Counted from the first letter of the stretch, positions 53,960 through 63,475 are shown. The stretch is DNA of 64,000 bases from Marinobacter persicus (GCF_900114155.1 NZ_FOSC01000006.1:39983-103982), one strand, 5' to 3'. Numbers and translations: made by a program. Notes: generated from the sequence alone by a model not told the origin.

Positions 53960-54772
53960 TTGGCTAGAATCATTGTCGTAACCTCGGGTAAAGGCGGCGT
54001 TGGCAAAACCACCACCAGCGCCTCAATCAGCACCGGCCTGGCCAAACACGGTCACAAAACCGTGGTGGTGGATTTTGACGTGGGCCTGCGCAATCTGGAC
54101 CTGATCATGAACTGCGAACGGCGGGTAGTGTACGACTTCGTCAACGTGATTCAGGGCGAAGCCACCCTCAACCAGGCGCTGATCAAGGACAAGCGGGTAG
54201 ACGGCCTCTACATCCTGCCGGCCTCGCAAACCCGGGAGAAAGAAGCGCTCACCAAAGAAGGTGTGGAGCGTGTGATCAACGAGCTGTCTGAAACCTTCGA
54301 TTACATTGTCTGTGACTCACCGGCCGGCATTGAACACGGTGCCCTCATGGCCCTGTACCACGCGGACGAGGCCATTGTGGTGACCAACCCGGAAGTGTCT
54401 TCGGTACGGGACTCCGACCGCATTCTGGGCATCATGCAGAGCAAATCCCGCCGGGCGGAAAAAGGCGAAGACCCGGTGAAAGAGCACCTGCTGCTGACCC
54501 GCTACAACCCGGAGCGGGTCGACAAGGGCGAGATGCTGTCGGTGCAGGATGTGGAAGAAATTCTGGCCATCCCGTTGCTGGGCGTGATCCCGGAGAGCCA
54601 GGTGGTGCTGAACGCCTCCAACCAGGGCCTGCCGGTGATTCTGGAGGAAGACAGCGACGCCGGCCAGGCTTACGAAGACGCGGTCGCCCGCCTACTGGGC
54701 GAGGACCGCGAACATCGTTTCCTGACTGCCCAGAAGAAAGGCTTCTTCAGCCGCATGTTCAAAGGGGGCTGA
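53960..54772 (+). CDS. minD: Septum-site determining ATPase MinD
   Basis: Membrane-associated ATPase that oscillates with MinE and recruits MinC. It is 270 aa. The deviant Walker A is GKGGVGKT (10-17) with the signature lysine. DFDVGLRNLDLIMNCERRVV follows, and the switch region is YIVCDSPAGIEHGALMALYH. The C-terminal amphipathic targeting helix ends KKGFFSRMFKGG. It lies between minC and minE (three-nt gap to minE). Confidence 0.98.
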   Translation: MARIIVVTSGKGGVGKTTTSASISTGLAKHGHKTVVVDFDVGLRNLDLIMNCERRVVYDFVNVIQGEATLNQALIKDKRVDGLYILPASQTREKEALTKEGVERVINELSETFDYIVCDSPAGIEHGALMALYHADEAIVVTNPEVSSVRDSDRILGIMQSKSRRAEKGEDPVKEHLLLTRYNPERVDKGEMLSVQDVEEILAIPLLGVIPESQVVLNASNQGLPVILEEDSDAGQAYEDAVARLLGEDREHRFLTAQKKGFFSRMFKGG

Positions 54773-54775
54773 GGC

Positions 54776-55027
54776 ATGAGTTTTCTCAACTACTTCAAGA
54801 GTAAAAAGCCCAAATCCGCCAGCGTGGCCAAGGAGCGCCTGCAGATTATCGTGGCCCACGAGCGCGGCCAGCGCGCGCAGCCCGATTACCTGCCCCAGCT
54901 GCAACAGGAACTGGTGGAGGTGATCCGCAAATACGTGCAGATCAGCGACGACATGGTGCAGGTGGATGTCGACCGTAACGACCACTGCTCGGTACTGGAG
55001 CTGAATGTCACACTCCCGGAAAAATAA
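54776..55027 (+). CDS. minE: Cell division topological specificity factor MinE
   Basis: Stimulates MinD ATPase and drives pole-to-pole oscillation. It is 83 aa. The N-terminal membrane-targeting/anti-MinC stretch is [20 protein letters not shown], followed by [20 protein letters not shown] and the dimerisation domain ending [10 protein letters not shown]. Three nt after minD; last gene of minCDE. Confidence 0.97.
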   Translation: MSFLNYFKSKKPKSASVAKERLQIIVAHERGQRAQPDYLPQLQQELVEVIRKYVQISDDMVQVDVDRNDHCSVLELNVTLPEK

Positions 55028-55116
55028 CCCGGTAAGGTGACCACAGGGATGACCGCGAGCCAGGGAATGGCTAAGCTTTCAAATAACAGCCCGAAGGGAA
55101 AGAGGTAGCGCCGCCA

Positions 55117-56502
55117 ATGCCAAGAGCACCGCAAGCTCGCCGTAAGATGTATGTCCTCGACACCAACGTCCTGATCCACGACCCGAACGCCCTCCTGAAT
55201 TTTGAAGAACACGAAGTCATCATCCCGATGACGGTACTGGAAGAACTCGATAGCCTGAAATCCGGCAAACAGGCGGTGGCCGCCGACTGCCGCCAGGCCA
55301 TCCGCACCATCGACCGGCTACTGGGTGACGCCACGCCGGGGGAAATCGAGAAGGGCGTACCCATTCTGCGGGGCCAGAAAGCCGAACCGCTGGGCACCTT
55401 GTCGATCATCATGAGCACCGAGCACACCGGCAACCACTCGCTGCCCGAGCACCTGAACGACAACAAGATCATCAACACCCTGGCGGCCCTGCAGAACCGG
55501 CACAAGTCCCGGGATATCATCCTGGTCAGTAAAGACATCAACATGCGCCTGAAAGCCCGTGGCTTTGGCGTGGAAGCCCAGGATTACCACAACGACCAGT
55601 TGCTGGATGACATTGACCTGCTGCCGAAGGGCTACAAGGAGTTCCCGGGCTCTTTCTGGGACGGCATGGATAAAGTGCAAACCCTGCAGCGCGAGGGCGT
55701 AACCGAGCACCTGCTCAAACGCGAAGGTGAACTGGCCAAGCTGAACATCAACGAATTCGTGCTGGACGAGCAGGGCTTTATTGGCCAGGTCAGCGATGTA
55801 TCCGAAGACCAGCTGGTGATCAAGGACCTGCACCAGCACGATCTGATGAACACCGAAATCTGGGGCCTGATGCCGCGAGACATCTACCAGGCCATGGCTC
55901 TGCACCTGCTGATGGACCCGGACATTCACCTGATCAACCTGACCGGCTCCGCCGGCTCGGGCAAGACCATCCTGGCACTGGCGGCCTGTATCGAAATGAC
56001 CGTGGCCAGCAAGGCCTACAAGCGCATCATCGCCACCCGCTCAACCCAGGGTCTGGACGAAGACATCGGCTTTTTGCCGGGCACCGAATCCGAGAAAATG
56101 GAGCCCTGGCTGGGTGCCATCGTCGACAACCTCGAGGCCCTGCACGAAGACGACGAGAACATGACCGCCAGCGTGGATTACATCCTCAGCAAGGTGCCGC
56201 TGCACTTCAAATCCATGAACTATCTGCGCGGGCGCAGTTTCCAGCACACCCTGCTGATTATCGACGAATGCCAGAACCTGACCCCGCACCAGGTGAAAAC
56301 CATCATCACCCGCGCCGGCACCGGCTCCAAGGTGATCTGCCTGGGCAACCTGGCACAGATAGACACCCCCTACCTGGGGCCGCTGAGCTCAGGGCTGACC
56401 TACATGACCGAACGCTTCAAAGGCTTCCAGCACGGTGGTCACATTCACCTGCAGGGTGTGCCCAGGTCGATTCTGGCGGAGTATGCCGAAGCCAACCTGT
56501 AA
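55117..56502 (+). CDS. PIN-PhoH family ATPase
   Basis: A 461-aa fusion of an N-terminal PIN (VapC-like nuclease) domain and a C-terminal PhoH ATPase domain, the YlaK/PhoH2 type. The PIN acidic residues are visible in MYVLDTNVLIHDPNALLNFE and ILVSKDINMRLKARGFGVEA. The PhoH Walker A is GSAGSGKT (277-284), with RTRSTQGLDEDIGFLPG-like ATRSTQGLDEDIGFLPGTES and Walker B LLIIDECQNLTPHQ. Members are RNA helicase/ribonucleases of unclear target. AGAGGTAG precedes ATG 55117. It stands 89 nt after minE and is convergent with dctD. Despite the name, it has no Pho-box-like sequence upstream. Confidence 0.9.
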   Translation: MPRAPQARRKMYVLDTNVLIHDPNALLNFEEHEVIIPMTVLEELDSLKSGKQAVAADCRQAIRTIDRLLGDATPGEIEKGVPILRGQKAEPLGTLSIIMSTEHTGNHSLPEHLNDNKIINTLAALQNRHKSRDIILVSKDINMRLKARGFGVEAQDYHNDQLLDDIDLLPKGYKEFPGSFWDGMDKVQTLQREGVTEHLLKREGELAKLNINEFVLDEQGFIGQVSDVSEDQLVIKDLHQHDLMNTEIWGLMPRDIYQAMALHLLMDPDIHLINLTGSAGSGKTILALAACIEMTVASKAYKRIIATRSTQGLDEDIGFLPGTESEKMEPWLGAIVDNLEALHEDDENMTASVDYILSKVPLHFKSMNYLRGRSFQHTLLIIDECQNLTPHQVKTIITRAGTGSKVICLGNLAQIDTPYLGPLSSGLTYMTERFKGFQHGGHIHLQGVPRSILAEYAEANL

Positions 56503-56514
56503 GGTAATGTCTCC

Positions 56515-56547
56515 GGACAGGCTCAGTCCTTAAACTGAGCCTTGTCC
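56515..56547. terminator. Hairpin between convergent PhoH-like gene and dctD
   Basis: GGCTCAGT (56520-56527) pairs with ACTGAGCC (56534-56541). The stem is lengthened by GGACA/TGTCC with one bulged base. It overlaps the last codons of dctD. There is no T run, so it may be a shared mRNA 3' stem rather than a strong intrinsic terminator. Confidence 0.55.
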
Positions 56548-57875
56548 AACCCATGCTTTTTCATCTTGTCGTACAGTGTCTTGCGGGCAATGCCCAGCTG
56601 CACCATGGTGTCCTTGATGCTGCCCTGGCAGGCGTTGAGGGCGCTGGTGATGGCGGAGCGCTCGAAGCTGTCCATCATTTCCGAAAGGGTCTGGCGGCTG
56701 TTGATGCTTTCGCAGTCGGTACTTCCCCCTTCTTCCAGCGCGGCGGGGCCGAGTAGCACGTAGCGTTCGGCCAGGTTACGCAGCTCCCGCACATTGCCCG
56801 GCCAGGGGCGCTCCATCAGCAGGCTGGCCTGGGCCGCGTCCAGCGGCACGCTTTCCCGGTCATAGCGGGCGGCGGCCACCAGCACGAAGTGATGGAACAG
56901 CAGAGGAATGTCTTCCTTGCGTTCACGAAGTGGCGGAATATCCACTTTTACCACGTTCAGGCGGTAATACAGGTCCGCCCGGAACTCGCCCTCATCACTG
57001 AGCTTTTTCAGGTCGGCCTTGGTGGCAGCGATAATGCGCACGTCCACCTCACGGACCTCGTTACTGCCCAGGCGCTCCACTTTCTGCTCTTCCAGTACCC
57101 GCAGCAGTTTGATCTGCAACGACAGCGGCATGCTTTCCACTTCGTCCAGGAATAAAGTGCCTTGGTGGGCGTGCTCGATTTTGCCGATGCGGCGCTTTTC
57201 GGCCCCGGTAAAGGCGCCTGGCTCATGGCCGAACAGTTCGCTTTCGATCAGGTTTTCCGGCACCGCGCCGCAATTAATCGCCACGAAATTGTGCGCGCTG
57301 CGCGGGCTGCTTTCATGAATGTAACGGGCCAGTGCGTCCTTGCCCGAGCCGGTTTCACCATGCAGAAGGATGTTGGCGGAAATATCCAGCACCGAATGCA
57401 CCGTGGCCATCATCTTCTGCATGGGCAGCGATTCCCCAAAAATGCGGGGGCCGGGACGGGCCATTTGCCGCAATTGGGCTTTCAGCCTCCGGTTTTCCAG
57501 TGCCAGATGGCGCTTTTCCAGGGCGTGGCGCAACAGCTCGATCAGCTCGTCATGATCAAACGGCTTTTCGATGAAATCGTAGGCGCCCTTCTGCATGGCC
57601 GACACCGCCGTGCTGATATCGCCCTGCCCGGTCAGGATGATCACCGGAATGCTGTCATCCACCGCCTGAACCCGCTCCAGCAACTCCAGGCCATCCATGC
57701 CCGGCATGTTGTAATCGCACAGCACAATACCGGGGTAATCCGGTGTGACGGCTTTAAGGGCCGAAGCGCCGTTTTCATAGCAGGCAACCGGCAGATCCTC
57801 GAGCGTCAGGCTTTGGGACAGCGCCTGCAAAATGTGGGCATCGTCGTCGACAAAAATTACCGATGGCTGGGTCAT
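56523..57875 (-). CDS. dctD: Sigma-54-dependent response regulator DctD-like
   Basis: NtrC-family activator, 450 aa. The receiver has D54 in VLCDYNMPGMDG. The AAA+ domain has Walker A GETGSGKD (173-180), the sigma-54-contacting GAFTGA (220-225) and Walker B GTLFLDEVESMPL. A Fis-type helix-turn-helix at the C-terminus reads DTMVQLGIARKTLYDKMKKH. It overlaps dctB by four nt. Together with the sigma-54 promoter in front of the TRAP binding-protein gene this makes a complete signalling circuit. Confidence 0.92.
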   Translation of the reverse strand: MTQPSVIFVDDDAHILQALSQSLTLEDLPVACYENGASALKAVTPDYPGIVLCDYNMPGMDGLELLERVQAVDDSIPVIILTGQGDISTAVSAMQKGAYDFIEKPFDHDELIELLRHALEKRHLALENRRLKAQLRQMARPGPRIFGESLPMQKMMATVHSVLDISANILLHGETGSGKDALARYIHESSPRSAHNFVAINCGAVPENLIESELFGHEPGAFTGAEKRRIGKIEHAHQGTLFLDEVESMPLSLQIKLLRVLEEQKVERLGSNEVREVDVRIIAATKADLKKLSDEGEFRADLYYRLNVVKVDIPPLRERKEDIPLLFHHFVLVAAARYDRESVPLDAAQASLLMERPWPGNVRELRNLAERYVLLGPAALEEGGSTDCESINSRQTLSEMMDSFERSAITSALNACQGSIKDTMVQLGIARKTLYDKMKKHGLDKAQFKD

Positions 57876-59692
57876 TGCTCGGCTTCCTTTTTGGGCAAAG
57901 TCAGTACGAATTCCGCGCCGGGCCCGTCTGTACGGTTGTGGCCGGTCAGGGTGCCGCCCAGGGCATCCACAATCTGCCGGGAAATCGACAGCCCCAGACC
58001 CAGCCCCTGCTTCACCGACTTGGTGGTGAAAAACGGCTCGAACAGCTGTTCCGTGTTAGCCGGCAGCCCCGGGCCATTGTCCCGGACCGAACAGCGCCAA
58101 TGGCCGTCGCAGGCCCGGATATCCAGGGTAATTGCCGGCTCCGGCTGGCCTTCCAGGGCATGCACAGCATTGGCCAGCAGGTTGATCAGCACCTGTTCCA
58201 CACGAATCAGATCACCGTGGCACCACACCGGCTGTTCCGGCCGCTGCCAGTCAATACGAATGCCCTCACTGCTCTTCTGGGCGGTAATGATCTTCAGAGC
58301 CCCGTCCACGGACTGACGCAGGTCCACCAGCGTGGGCGGCCCCTCGGACTTTCGGGCAAACACCTTGAACTGACGGGTCAGCTCAGCCATTTTGTCGCAC
58401 AGCAGCACGATTTCCGACAGGTTGGCATCCACCATGTCGGTGGCGCCTTTTTCCAGGAATTTCCGGCTGTTGCGGGCATAGGTCTGAATGGCTGTCAGTG
58501 GCTGGTTCATTTCATGGTTCAGCCCCGCCGACATCTGTCCCAGCACGGCCAGCTTGGCAGCCTGCACCAGCTCCTGCTGGGTGTCCCTCAGCTCTCGCTG
58601 GGCTCTTTCCTTCTCCTCGATTTCCGCCAGCAGCTGGCGGTTCGAGCTTTCCAGGTCCCGGGTACGTTCGGCCACGCTCTGCTCGAGCTGTTCGCCCCGG
58701 AAGGCCAGCTCGGCCTCACGCCGATAACGTTCACGCAGGTACAGCCAGGCCAGCAAGGCAGCCACGTACAGCGCCGCGCCGCCCAGCATGAATCCCACCC
58801 GCGAGACCAGCACCGGCGCGGTGGACACCATCACTCGCAGCGTCCAGTCCAGCCTTGGCAACGGGGTTTCGATGCTCAGGTAATCATTCTGTTGACGCCC
58901 CTCGCTCTGGGGAATCGCCATCCTCTCCGATTTTTCGGACAACCCCCAGGGGCGGCCCTGAGGCACAATATCCATGGGCCGCAATTCCCGGTCCGGATAG
59001 CGCTGGCGTGCCTCCAGCGGCACCGCGCCATTGCGACCGCCAGAAAAATCCCGGTACAGCCAGTCTTCCCGGCTGGCCAGAAAGCTGATACCGGCGTTGT
59101 CCAGCACCACCATTTCCGCGTCACTCAACGCCGCCGGCCGGTGCCACTGGGACTCCAGCTCGTGTACCAGCACCTTTACCGAGATGACTCCCACCAGTTC
59201 GCCGCTTCCGGCACGCACCGGGTGGGAAAAATACAGGCCACGCTCATTCGACATTAACCCCAGGGCAAAATAGAGGGCCGAATCGCCGGTGGCCATAGCC
59301 TCGTAGAAATAGGGACGGAAATCGAAGCGCCGGCCAACAAAACTGTCCGGCTCCTGATAGTTGTTGGCGGCAATGGTCAGGCCCCGGGCGTTCATCAGGT
59401 AAACATCGGAACTGCCGACAATCGTGGCCATTCGCTGCATTTCCTGATTGGCGGCCAGAATCAGCTCGGGATCGTCAGGGTTCAGCAGCACCTGCTCCAT
59501 AACGGGGTGCTCGGCCATCAATTCCGGGATGGGGAGGTACCGGTTCAGCTCGTTCGCCACCAGCTGCCGGTACCGGAAGGATTCTTCCAGGGTTTCCTGC
59601 TCTACCTGCGAGTAGCCTGCCCAACCGCCCAGCACCCAGGACAGCGCCAGGGTGAGGACAAACAGCAGGACAGCAACCATTCTCGAAGACAT
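57872..59692 (-). CDS. dctB: C4-dicarboxylate-type sensor histidine kinase DctB-like
   Basis: A 606-aa membrane kinase from ATG 59692 (CGGGAAC upstream). TM1 is about 5-25; a large double-Cache periplasmic sensor spans about 28-290 (VYLMNARGLTIAANNYQEPD and RGLYFSHPVRAGSGELVGVI); TM2 is about 300-320. A coiled coil covers about 330-380. HisKA has the phospho-His in GLNHEMNQPLTAIQTYARNS, and HATPase has GLGLGLSISRQIVDALGG. The ligand is not necessarily a C4-dicarboxylate here because the adjacent transporter is TAXI-type. Confidence 0.9.
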   Translation of the reverse strand: MSSRMVAVLLFVLTLALSWVLGGWAGYSQVEQETLEESFRYRQLVANELNRYLPIPELMAEHPVMEQVLLNPDDPELILAANQEMQRMATIVGSSDVYLMNARGLTIAANNYQEPDSFVGRRFDFRPYFYEAMATGDSALYFALGLMSNERGLYFSHPVRAGSGELVGVISVKVLVHELESQWHRPAALSDAEMVVLDNAGISFLASREDWLYRDFSGGRNGAVPLEARQRYPDRELRPMDIVPQGRPWGLSEKSERMAIPQSEGRQQNDYLSIETPLPRLDWTLRVMVSTAPVLVSRVGFMLGGAALYVAALLAWLYLRERYRREAELAFRGEQLEQSVAERTRDLESSNRQLLAEIEEKERAQRELRDTQQELVQAAKLAVLGQMSAGLNHEMNQPLTAIQTYARNSRKFLEKGATDMVDANLSEIVLLCDKMAELTRQFKVFARKSEGPPTLVDLRQSVDGALKIITAQKSSEGIRIDWQRPEQPVWCHGDLIRVEQVLINLLANAVHALEGQPEPAITLDIRACDGHWRCSVRDNGPGLPANTEQLFEPFFTTKSVKQGLGLGLSISRQIVDALGGTLTGHNRTDGPGAEFVLTLPKKEAEQ

Positions 59693-59769
59693 CGCACATG
59701 TTCCCGGAAAATGCGCTAGCCTAGCGCTCCGGGCAAACCGACACAAGCCGGCCTGCCCGGGCTTAGGTA

Positions 59770-61956
59770 TCAGGCTTGCGAGGGCGCCAGCCTTGCCCGG
59801 CGCTGACGCTGGAGCAAGAAGGCCAGCACAGCGGCGCCAATACCGGCGCCATCGGTGATCAAGCCACCTTCAATCATCAGCAGCGCGGCAACGATCAGCA
59901 GGATGCGTACCGGCCAGGCGGCCTGCACCTTAAACATCCAGCCCATCACCCCGCCAGACAGCAGGTAGACACCGAAAGTGGCGGTAACCAGCGCGCGTGC
60001 AATCTCAAACCAGCTGCCTTCCATCAAAAGCGCGCTGTTGTAGAAGAACATGAACGGCACGATGAACGCCGCGATACCAATGCGGAACGAGGCCACCGAG
60101 GTGGACATGGCGTTGGCACCGGAAATACCCGCCGCCGCATAGGAAGCCAAGGCCACCGGCGGAGTAATGGCAGAGACCACCGCAAAGTAGAACACGAAGA
60201 AGTGGGCGGTCAACGGCTCAATGCCCAGCTGCACCAGACCCGGCGCCACGACCGAGGCGGCCACCGCGTAGGCTGCGGTTGTCGGCATGCCCATGCCCAG
60301 CAGAATGGAAATAAACATGGCGAACACCAGCGCCAGCAGATGACTGGCCTGGGCCACATCCAGCAGCAGCACGGAGAAGCGCGCTCCCACGCCCGTGAGT
60401 GAGATCACACCCACGATGATACCAGCGGCGGCACACACCACGATGATCTGGATAGCCATGATGGCGGCAATATCCAACGCCTGCAAAATCTGACGAATGC
60501 CCATCTTGTTGGGCGACAGCCAGCTCACCACAGCGGCAGACACGGTGGCCAGGGTACCGGCGCGGATCACTGAATAGCCCTGGAACAGTGCCACAATCAG
60601 GATAATGATGGGAATGAACAGGTACACCTGCTTAATCAGAACCTTGAGCTTGGGCAGCTCGTCATCACGCATACCGCGCATGCCGGTTTTCGCCGCCTCG
60701 AAATCCACCATGAAGTAGACAGAGGCGAAGTACAGGATGGCCGGAATAATCGCGGCAATGGCAATCTCGGTATAGGGAATACCGGTGATTTCCGCCATGA
60801 TGAAGGCGCCGGCACCCATGATCGGCGGCATAATCTGCCCACCGGTGGAGGCGGCCGCTTCTACCGCACCGGCGGAGGTTTTCTTGTAACCCACTTTCTT
60901 CATCAGCGGGATGGTCAGAGAACCGGTGGACACCACGTTACCGGCACTGGTGCCGTTGATCATGCCCATCAGGCCGGAGGCGAAAATCGACACCTTGGCC
61001 GGACCACCACGGGAACGACCGGCGGCGGCAAAGGCGAAGTTCACAAAATAGTCACCCACCTTCGAGGCCTGCAGGAAAGCCGCAAAAATGATGAACAGGA
61101 TAATATAGGTAGAGGACACCGCCGTGGTTGGCCCCAGGATACCGGCATCGGTATACACCTGGCTGAAGAAACGCTGCACCGACAGCCCCGGATAGCCCAG
61201 GAAGCCCGGCAGGTAGGGGCCGGCAAACACATACACCAGAAAGATAACGGCAATGACCACCAGCGACATGCCCGCCACCCGGCGAGTCATCTCGAGAATC
61301 AGCGCGCTGCCGGCCACGGCCGCAAAGGAAATGCCCACAGGCGCAAAAGAGGTACCGGTAGACATGCGCACCGGCGTGTTAAAAATCACCAACAAGTAAA
61401 AAGCGACAGCGGCAGAACACACCATCAACACCAGATCCGGCACGCTAAAACGGGCGCGGTCGCGCTGATGGAACCAGGACAGCACAATACCCAGGGTAGT
61501 GGCAGCCAACAGCGGCCAGCCGTAGTGCCAGGTTTCCAGCTCCGGGGCAATGCGCATGGCACCGCCATTGACCATCTGCAGAAACGCGAACCCCTGGTAC
61601 AGCGCATAAAGGGCTGGAAAAAGCGCAACGCCCGCGAGCCAGGTTGTCCAACGGTGCCGCACCCATCCTTCCTCGGCGGTTGCAAACCGGGCGCCGGCGT
61701 ACAGCGTAAAGCCGAGAATCAAGGCGCCGGCCACGTGCACAATGCGGAAAGACCAGGTTTCCAGGGGCGCAATGTTCAGCGTGTAAAGGTGGAAAACGGA
61801 ATAGCCAATGGTCAGAAGCGTGACCAGCTTCAACAGCCAGCCCTCAAACAACCGGCGATTGGCCTCGACCGGCTCTTCATCCACGTCATGGGCCAGGATG
61901 TGGTTTTCGTCCTCGGTTACCCGGGGCTCGTGTTGGATTTCGTGTTCAGTAGACAT
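59770..61956 (-). CDS. TRAP transporter fused permease (DctQM-type, TAXI class)
   Basis: A 728-aa protein with about 16-20 membrane helices. The N-terminal part corresponds to the small DctQ subunit and the rest to DctM. ASTGGQIMPPIMGAGAFIMA, GMINGTSAGNVVSTGSLTIP and GMGMPTTAAYAVAASVVAPG are conserved DctM motifs. The fused form (4TM/12TM) normally pairs with TAXI binding proteins, and one is encoded 94 nt upstream. It imports a substrate using the sodium or proton gradient. An N-terminal acidic tail (about 1-30) precedes the first helix. Confidence 0.92.
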   Translation of the reverse strand: MSTEHEIQHEPRVTEDENHILAHDVDEEPVEANRRLFEGWLLKLVTLLTIGYSVFHLYTLNIAPLETWSFRIVHVAGALILGFTLYAGARFATAEEGWVRHRWTTWLAGVALFPALYALYQGFAFLQMVNGGAMRIAPELETWHYGWPLLAATTLGIVLSWFHQRDRARFSVPDLVLMVCSAAVAFYLLVIFNTPVRMSTGTSFAPVGISFAAVAGSALILEMTRRVAGMSLVVIAVIFLVYVFAGPYLPGFLGYPGLSVQRFFSQVYTDAGILGPTTAVSSTYIILFIIFAAFLQASKVGDYFVNFAFAAAGRSRGGPAKVSIFASGLMGMINGTSAGNVVSTGSLTIPLMKKVGYKKTSAGAVEAAASTGGQIMPPIMGAGAFIMAEITGIPYTEIAIAAIIPAILYFASVYFMVDFEAAKTGMRGMRDDELPKLKVLIKQVYLFIPIIILIVALFQGYSVIRAGTLATVSAAVVSWLSPNKMGIRQILQALDIAAIMAIQIIVVCAAAGIIVGVISLTGVGARFSVLLLDVAQASHLLALVFAMFISILLGMGMPTTAAYAVAASVVAPGLVQLGIEPLTAHFFVFYFAVVSAITPPVALASYAAAGISGANAMSTSVASFRIGIAAFIVPFMFFYNSALLMEGSWFEIARALVTATFGVYLLSGGVMGWMFKVQAAWPVRILLIVAALLMIEGGLITDGAGIGAAVLAFLLQRQRRARLAPSQA

Positions 61957-62007
61957 GTTGCAACCTGCTAGCGGAAAAGCCCTGCCGGCACAGACCGGCG
62001 GAGTGCA

Positions 62008-62029
62008 GAGGCCGCCCGCAGGCGGCCTC
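62008..62029 (-). terminator. GC-rich hairpin between TAXI and permease genes
   Basis: GAGGCCGCC (62008-62016) and GGCGGCCTC (62021-62029) form a 9-bp stem with a four-nt loop, 21 nt after the binding-protein stop. There is no T run. Such stems often stabilise the upstream message, so the binding protein can outnumber the permease. Confidence 0.5.
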
Positions 62030-62050
62030 CTTTACGCGATCACACAATGA

Positions 62051-63028
62051 TCAGTTGTGGATCTGGTCTTCCGGAATTTCGTAACCGTTTTCGTTGAACC
62101 AGCGCGCTGCGCCCGGATGCCAGGGCAGAACGGTGTTCTTGTCGTAGTTTTCCGGAACAGACGTGGTCGCCGCTTTGTGAATGGAGACCATCTTGTCGTT
62201 GTTCTCCATGGTCAGCTTGACCATCTCATAAACCAGACTTTCAGAGACGTCGCAATTGGCCATGGCGAAGTTCCACATGGACACCACACGCGACGGCTCT
62301 TCCAGTGACTGGTAAGTGCTGGCCGGAATAATGAACTCAGATACCGGGAAGTTATTGATCACCTTCTCGGCCTCTTCATCGTTCATGCCGATGATGTTCA
62401 CATCGGTCTGGACTTCCAGCTGGCTCACCGCGGGAATGGGGATACCGGCAGCGAAGGCCACCACATCAATCAGACCATCCTGCAACTGACCACCCAGATC
62501 AGACCAGCTGCCGTTGCGGCGCTCGAAGTCCACACCCAGGGTTTCCATCATGCGCGGGAAGTAAGTATCGGAGGTGGAACCAGCCGGACCGAAGCCGATG
62601 GTGGCGCCATCCGGAATGTCGGAAATGGACTCAATGCCAGAGCTGCTCAGGGCGGTAATGGAGAACGGTGTCTGGTACATGGGGAACATGGCACACACAT
62701 TGTCCATCTTCATACCCGGTGCCAGCGGGCTATTGCCCTCGCGCGACTCACGGGCCGGGCCCATGGTGGTCAGACCAAACTTGAGGTCACCGGTGTGTAC
62801 CAGTGCCATATTCTGCATTGGACCGCCAGTGATTTCGGCACCGCCGGAAATGTCCAGGTTCTCAGCCATGAAGTTGGCCCAGCCGGAACCGTAAGCGAAA
62901 TAAGTACCGCCCTGGCTGGCAGTGCCCACGGTAAAGTTGCCCGGCCAGTCAGACCGGTCCTGCGCCATCACCGGGCTGGCGATAACAGTAGAGGCAACGG
63001 CCGCTGCCACAATGGTTTTGAGTGTCAT
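62051..63028 (-). CDS. TAXI-family TRAP transporter solute-binding protein
   Basis: Periplasmic binding protein, 325 aa. The signal peptide is about 1-22 (LKTIVAAAVASTVIASPVMA). The mature protein starts DRSDWPGNFTVGTASQGGTY, with the TAXI hallmark FTVGTASQGGTYFAYGSGWA and a conserved IGFGPAGSTSDTYFPRMM loop. The known TAXI ligands include glutamate/glutamine and some carboxylates; this one cannot be assigned. It is the first gene of the transporter unit and has a sigma-54 promoter. Confidence 0.92.
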   Translation of the reverse strand: MTLKTIVAAAVASTVIASPVMAQDRSDWPGNFTVGTASQGGTYFAYGSGWANFMAENLDISGGAEITGGPMQNMALVHTGDLKFGLTTMGPARESREGNSPLAPGMKMDNVCAMFPMYQTPFSITALSSSGIESISDIPDGATIGFGPAGSTSDTYFPRMMETLGVDFERRNGSWSDLGGQLQDGLIDVVAFAAGIPIPAVSQLEVQTDVNIIGMNDEEAEKVINNFPVSEFIIPASTYQSLEEPSRVVSMWNFAMANCDVSESLVYEMVKLTMENNDKMVSIHKAATTSVPENYDKNTVLPWHPGAARWFNENGYEIPEDQIHN

Positions 63029-63102
63029 AGAAGTGTGCTCCCATGTGATTTTGGTTGTCGGGTGCTCAACGCAACCGCCTTGAGACGGCTTGCACCAATA
63101 TC

Positions 63103-63119
63103 AGCAAGGAGCGGGCCAG
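63103..63119 (-). promoter_or_regulatory. Sigma-54 promoter of the TAXI-TRAP operon
   Basis: On the minus strand CTGGCCCGCTCCTTGCT (63119-63103) matches YTGGCACGRNNNTTGCW with the GG and GC elements correctly spaced. Only the A of GGCAC and the R differ. The start site would be near 63091, about 63 nt before the ATG. A partly symmetric sequence at 63127-63145 (AACT...AGTT with inner ACTG/CAGT) could be an activator site. Confidence 0.65.
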
Positions 63120-63193
63120 CTTCGGGAACTACTGACAGAACAGTTACTTACTTTTGAGCGGGCAAGGAAGCGAGGGGGATTTTGGGTGGAAGC

Positions 63194-63475
63194 TCACCCA
63201 TTCCAAGAGGAATTTGGGTAGAGGTAGTGACACAGGTATTGCTGACTGAAATTTTGGTTAGTGGTGGAGCTGTCAGGTTTAGTAATGCTACTCGATGCTT
63301 TATCAGCCATAGCCAAAACCTTACCGGCCACATCTTCGGAGAGATAATACTCATGGCACTGCTCACAGATATGCGCAGGAATGCCATTAATGCTAACAGT
63401 ATAGTCTCCACGGGTCAGGGTGACAGTGGTTGTATCCGGATACATCTGGCCGTGACTACAGAAGAGACAGTTCAT
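63194..63475 (-). CDS. Orphan YgiT/MqsA-type zinc-finger protein
   Basis: A 93-aa protein preceded by AGGGGACACC. C3-x2-C6 (MNCLFCSHG) and C37-x2-C40 (HICEQCHEYYLSEDVAGKVL) form the zinc finger typical of YgiT-type antitoxin-like proteins; TTTVTLTRGDYTVSINGIPA is the family strand region. The usual upstream DUF4258/MqsR-type toxin gene is not present. The last 35 residues are Ser/Thr/Asn-rich and unlike the usual end, so the tail may be altered. Base composition is poorer in G+C than the neighbours. It lies 190 nt from the CRISPR array and looks like an acquired remnant. Confidence 0.7.
   Translation of the reverse strand: MNCLFCSHGQMYPDTTTVTLTRGDYTVSINGIPAHICEQCHEYYLSEDVAGKVLAMADKASSSITKPDSSTTNQNFSQQYLCHYLYPNSSWNG

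Noticed and set aside
55028..55116. Pho-box in front of the PhoH-like gene
   Set aside because: The gene name suggests Pho control, but no 11-nt GTCA repeats occur there.
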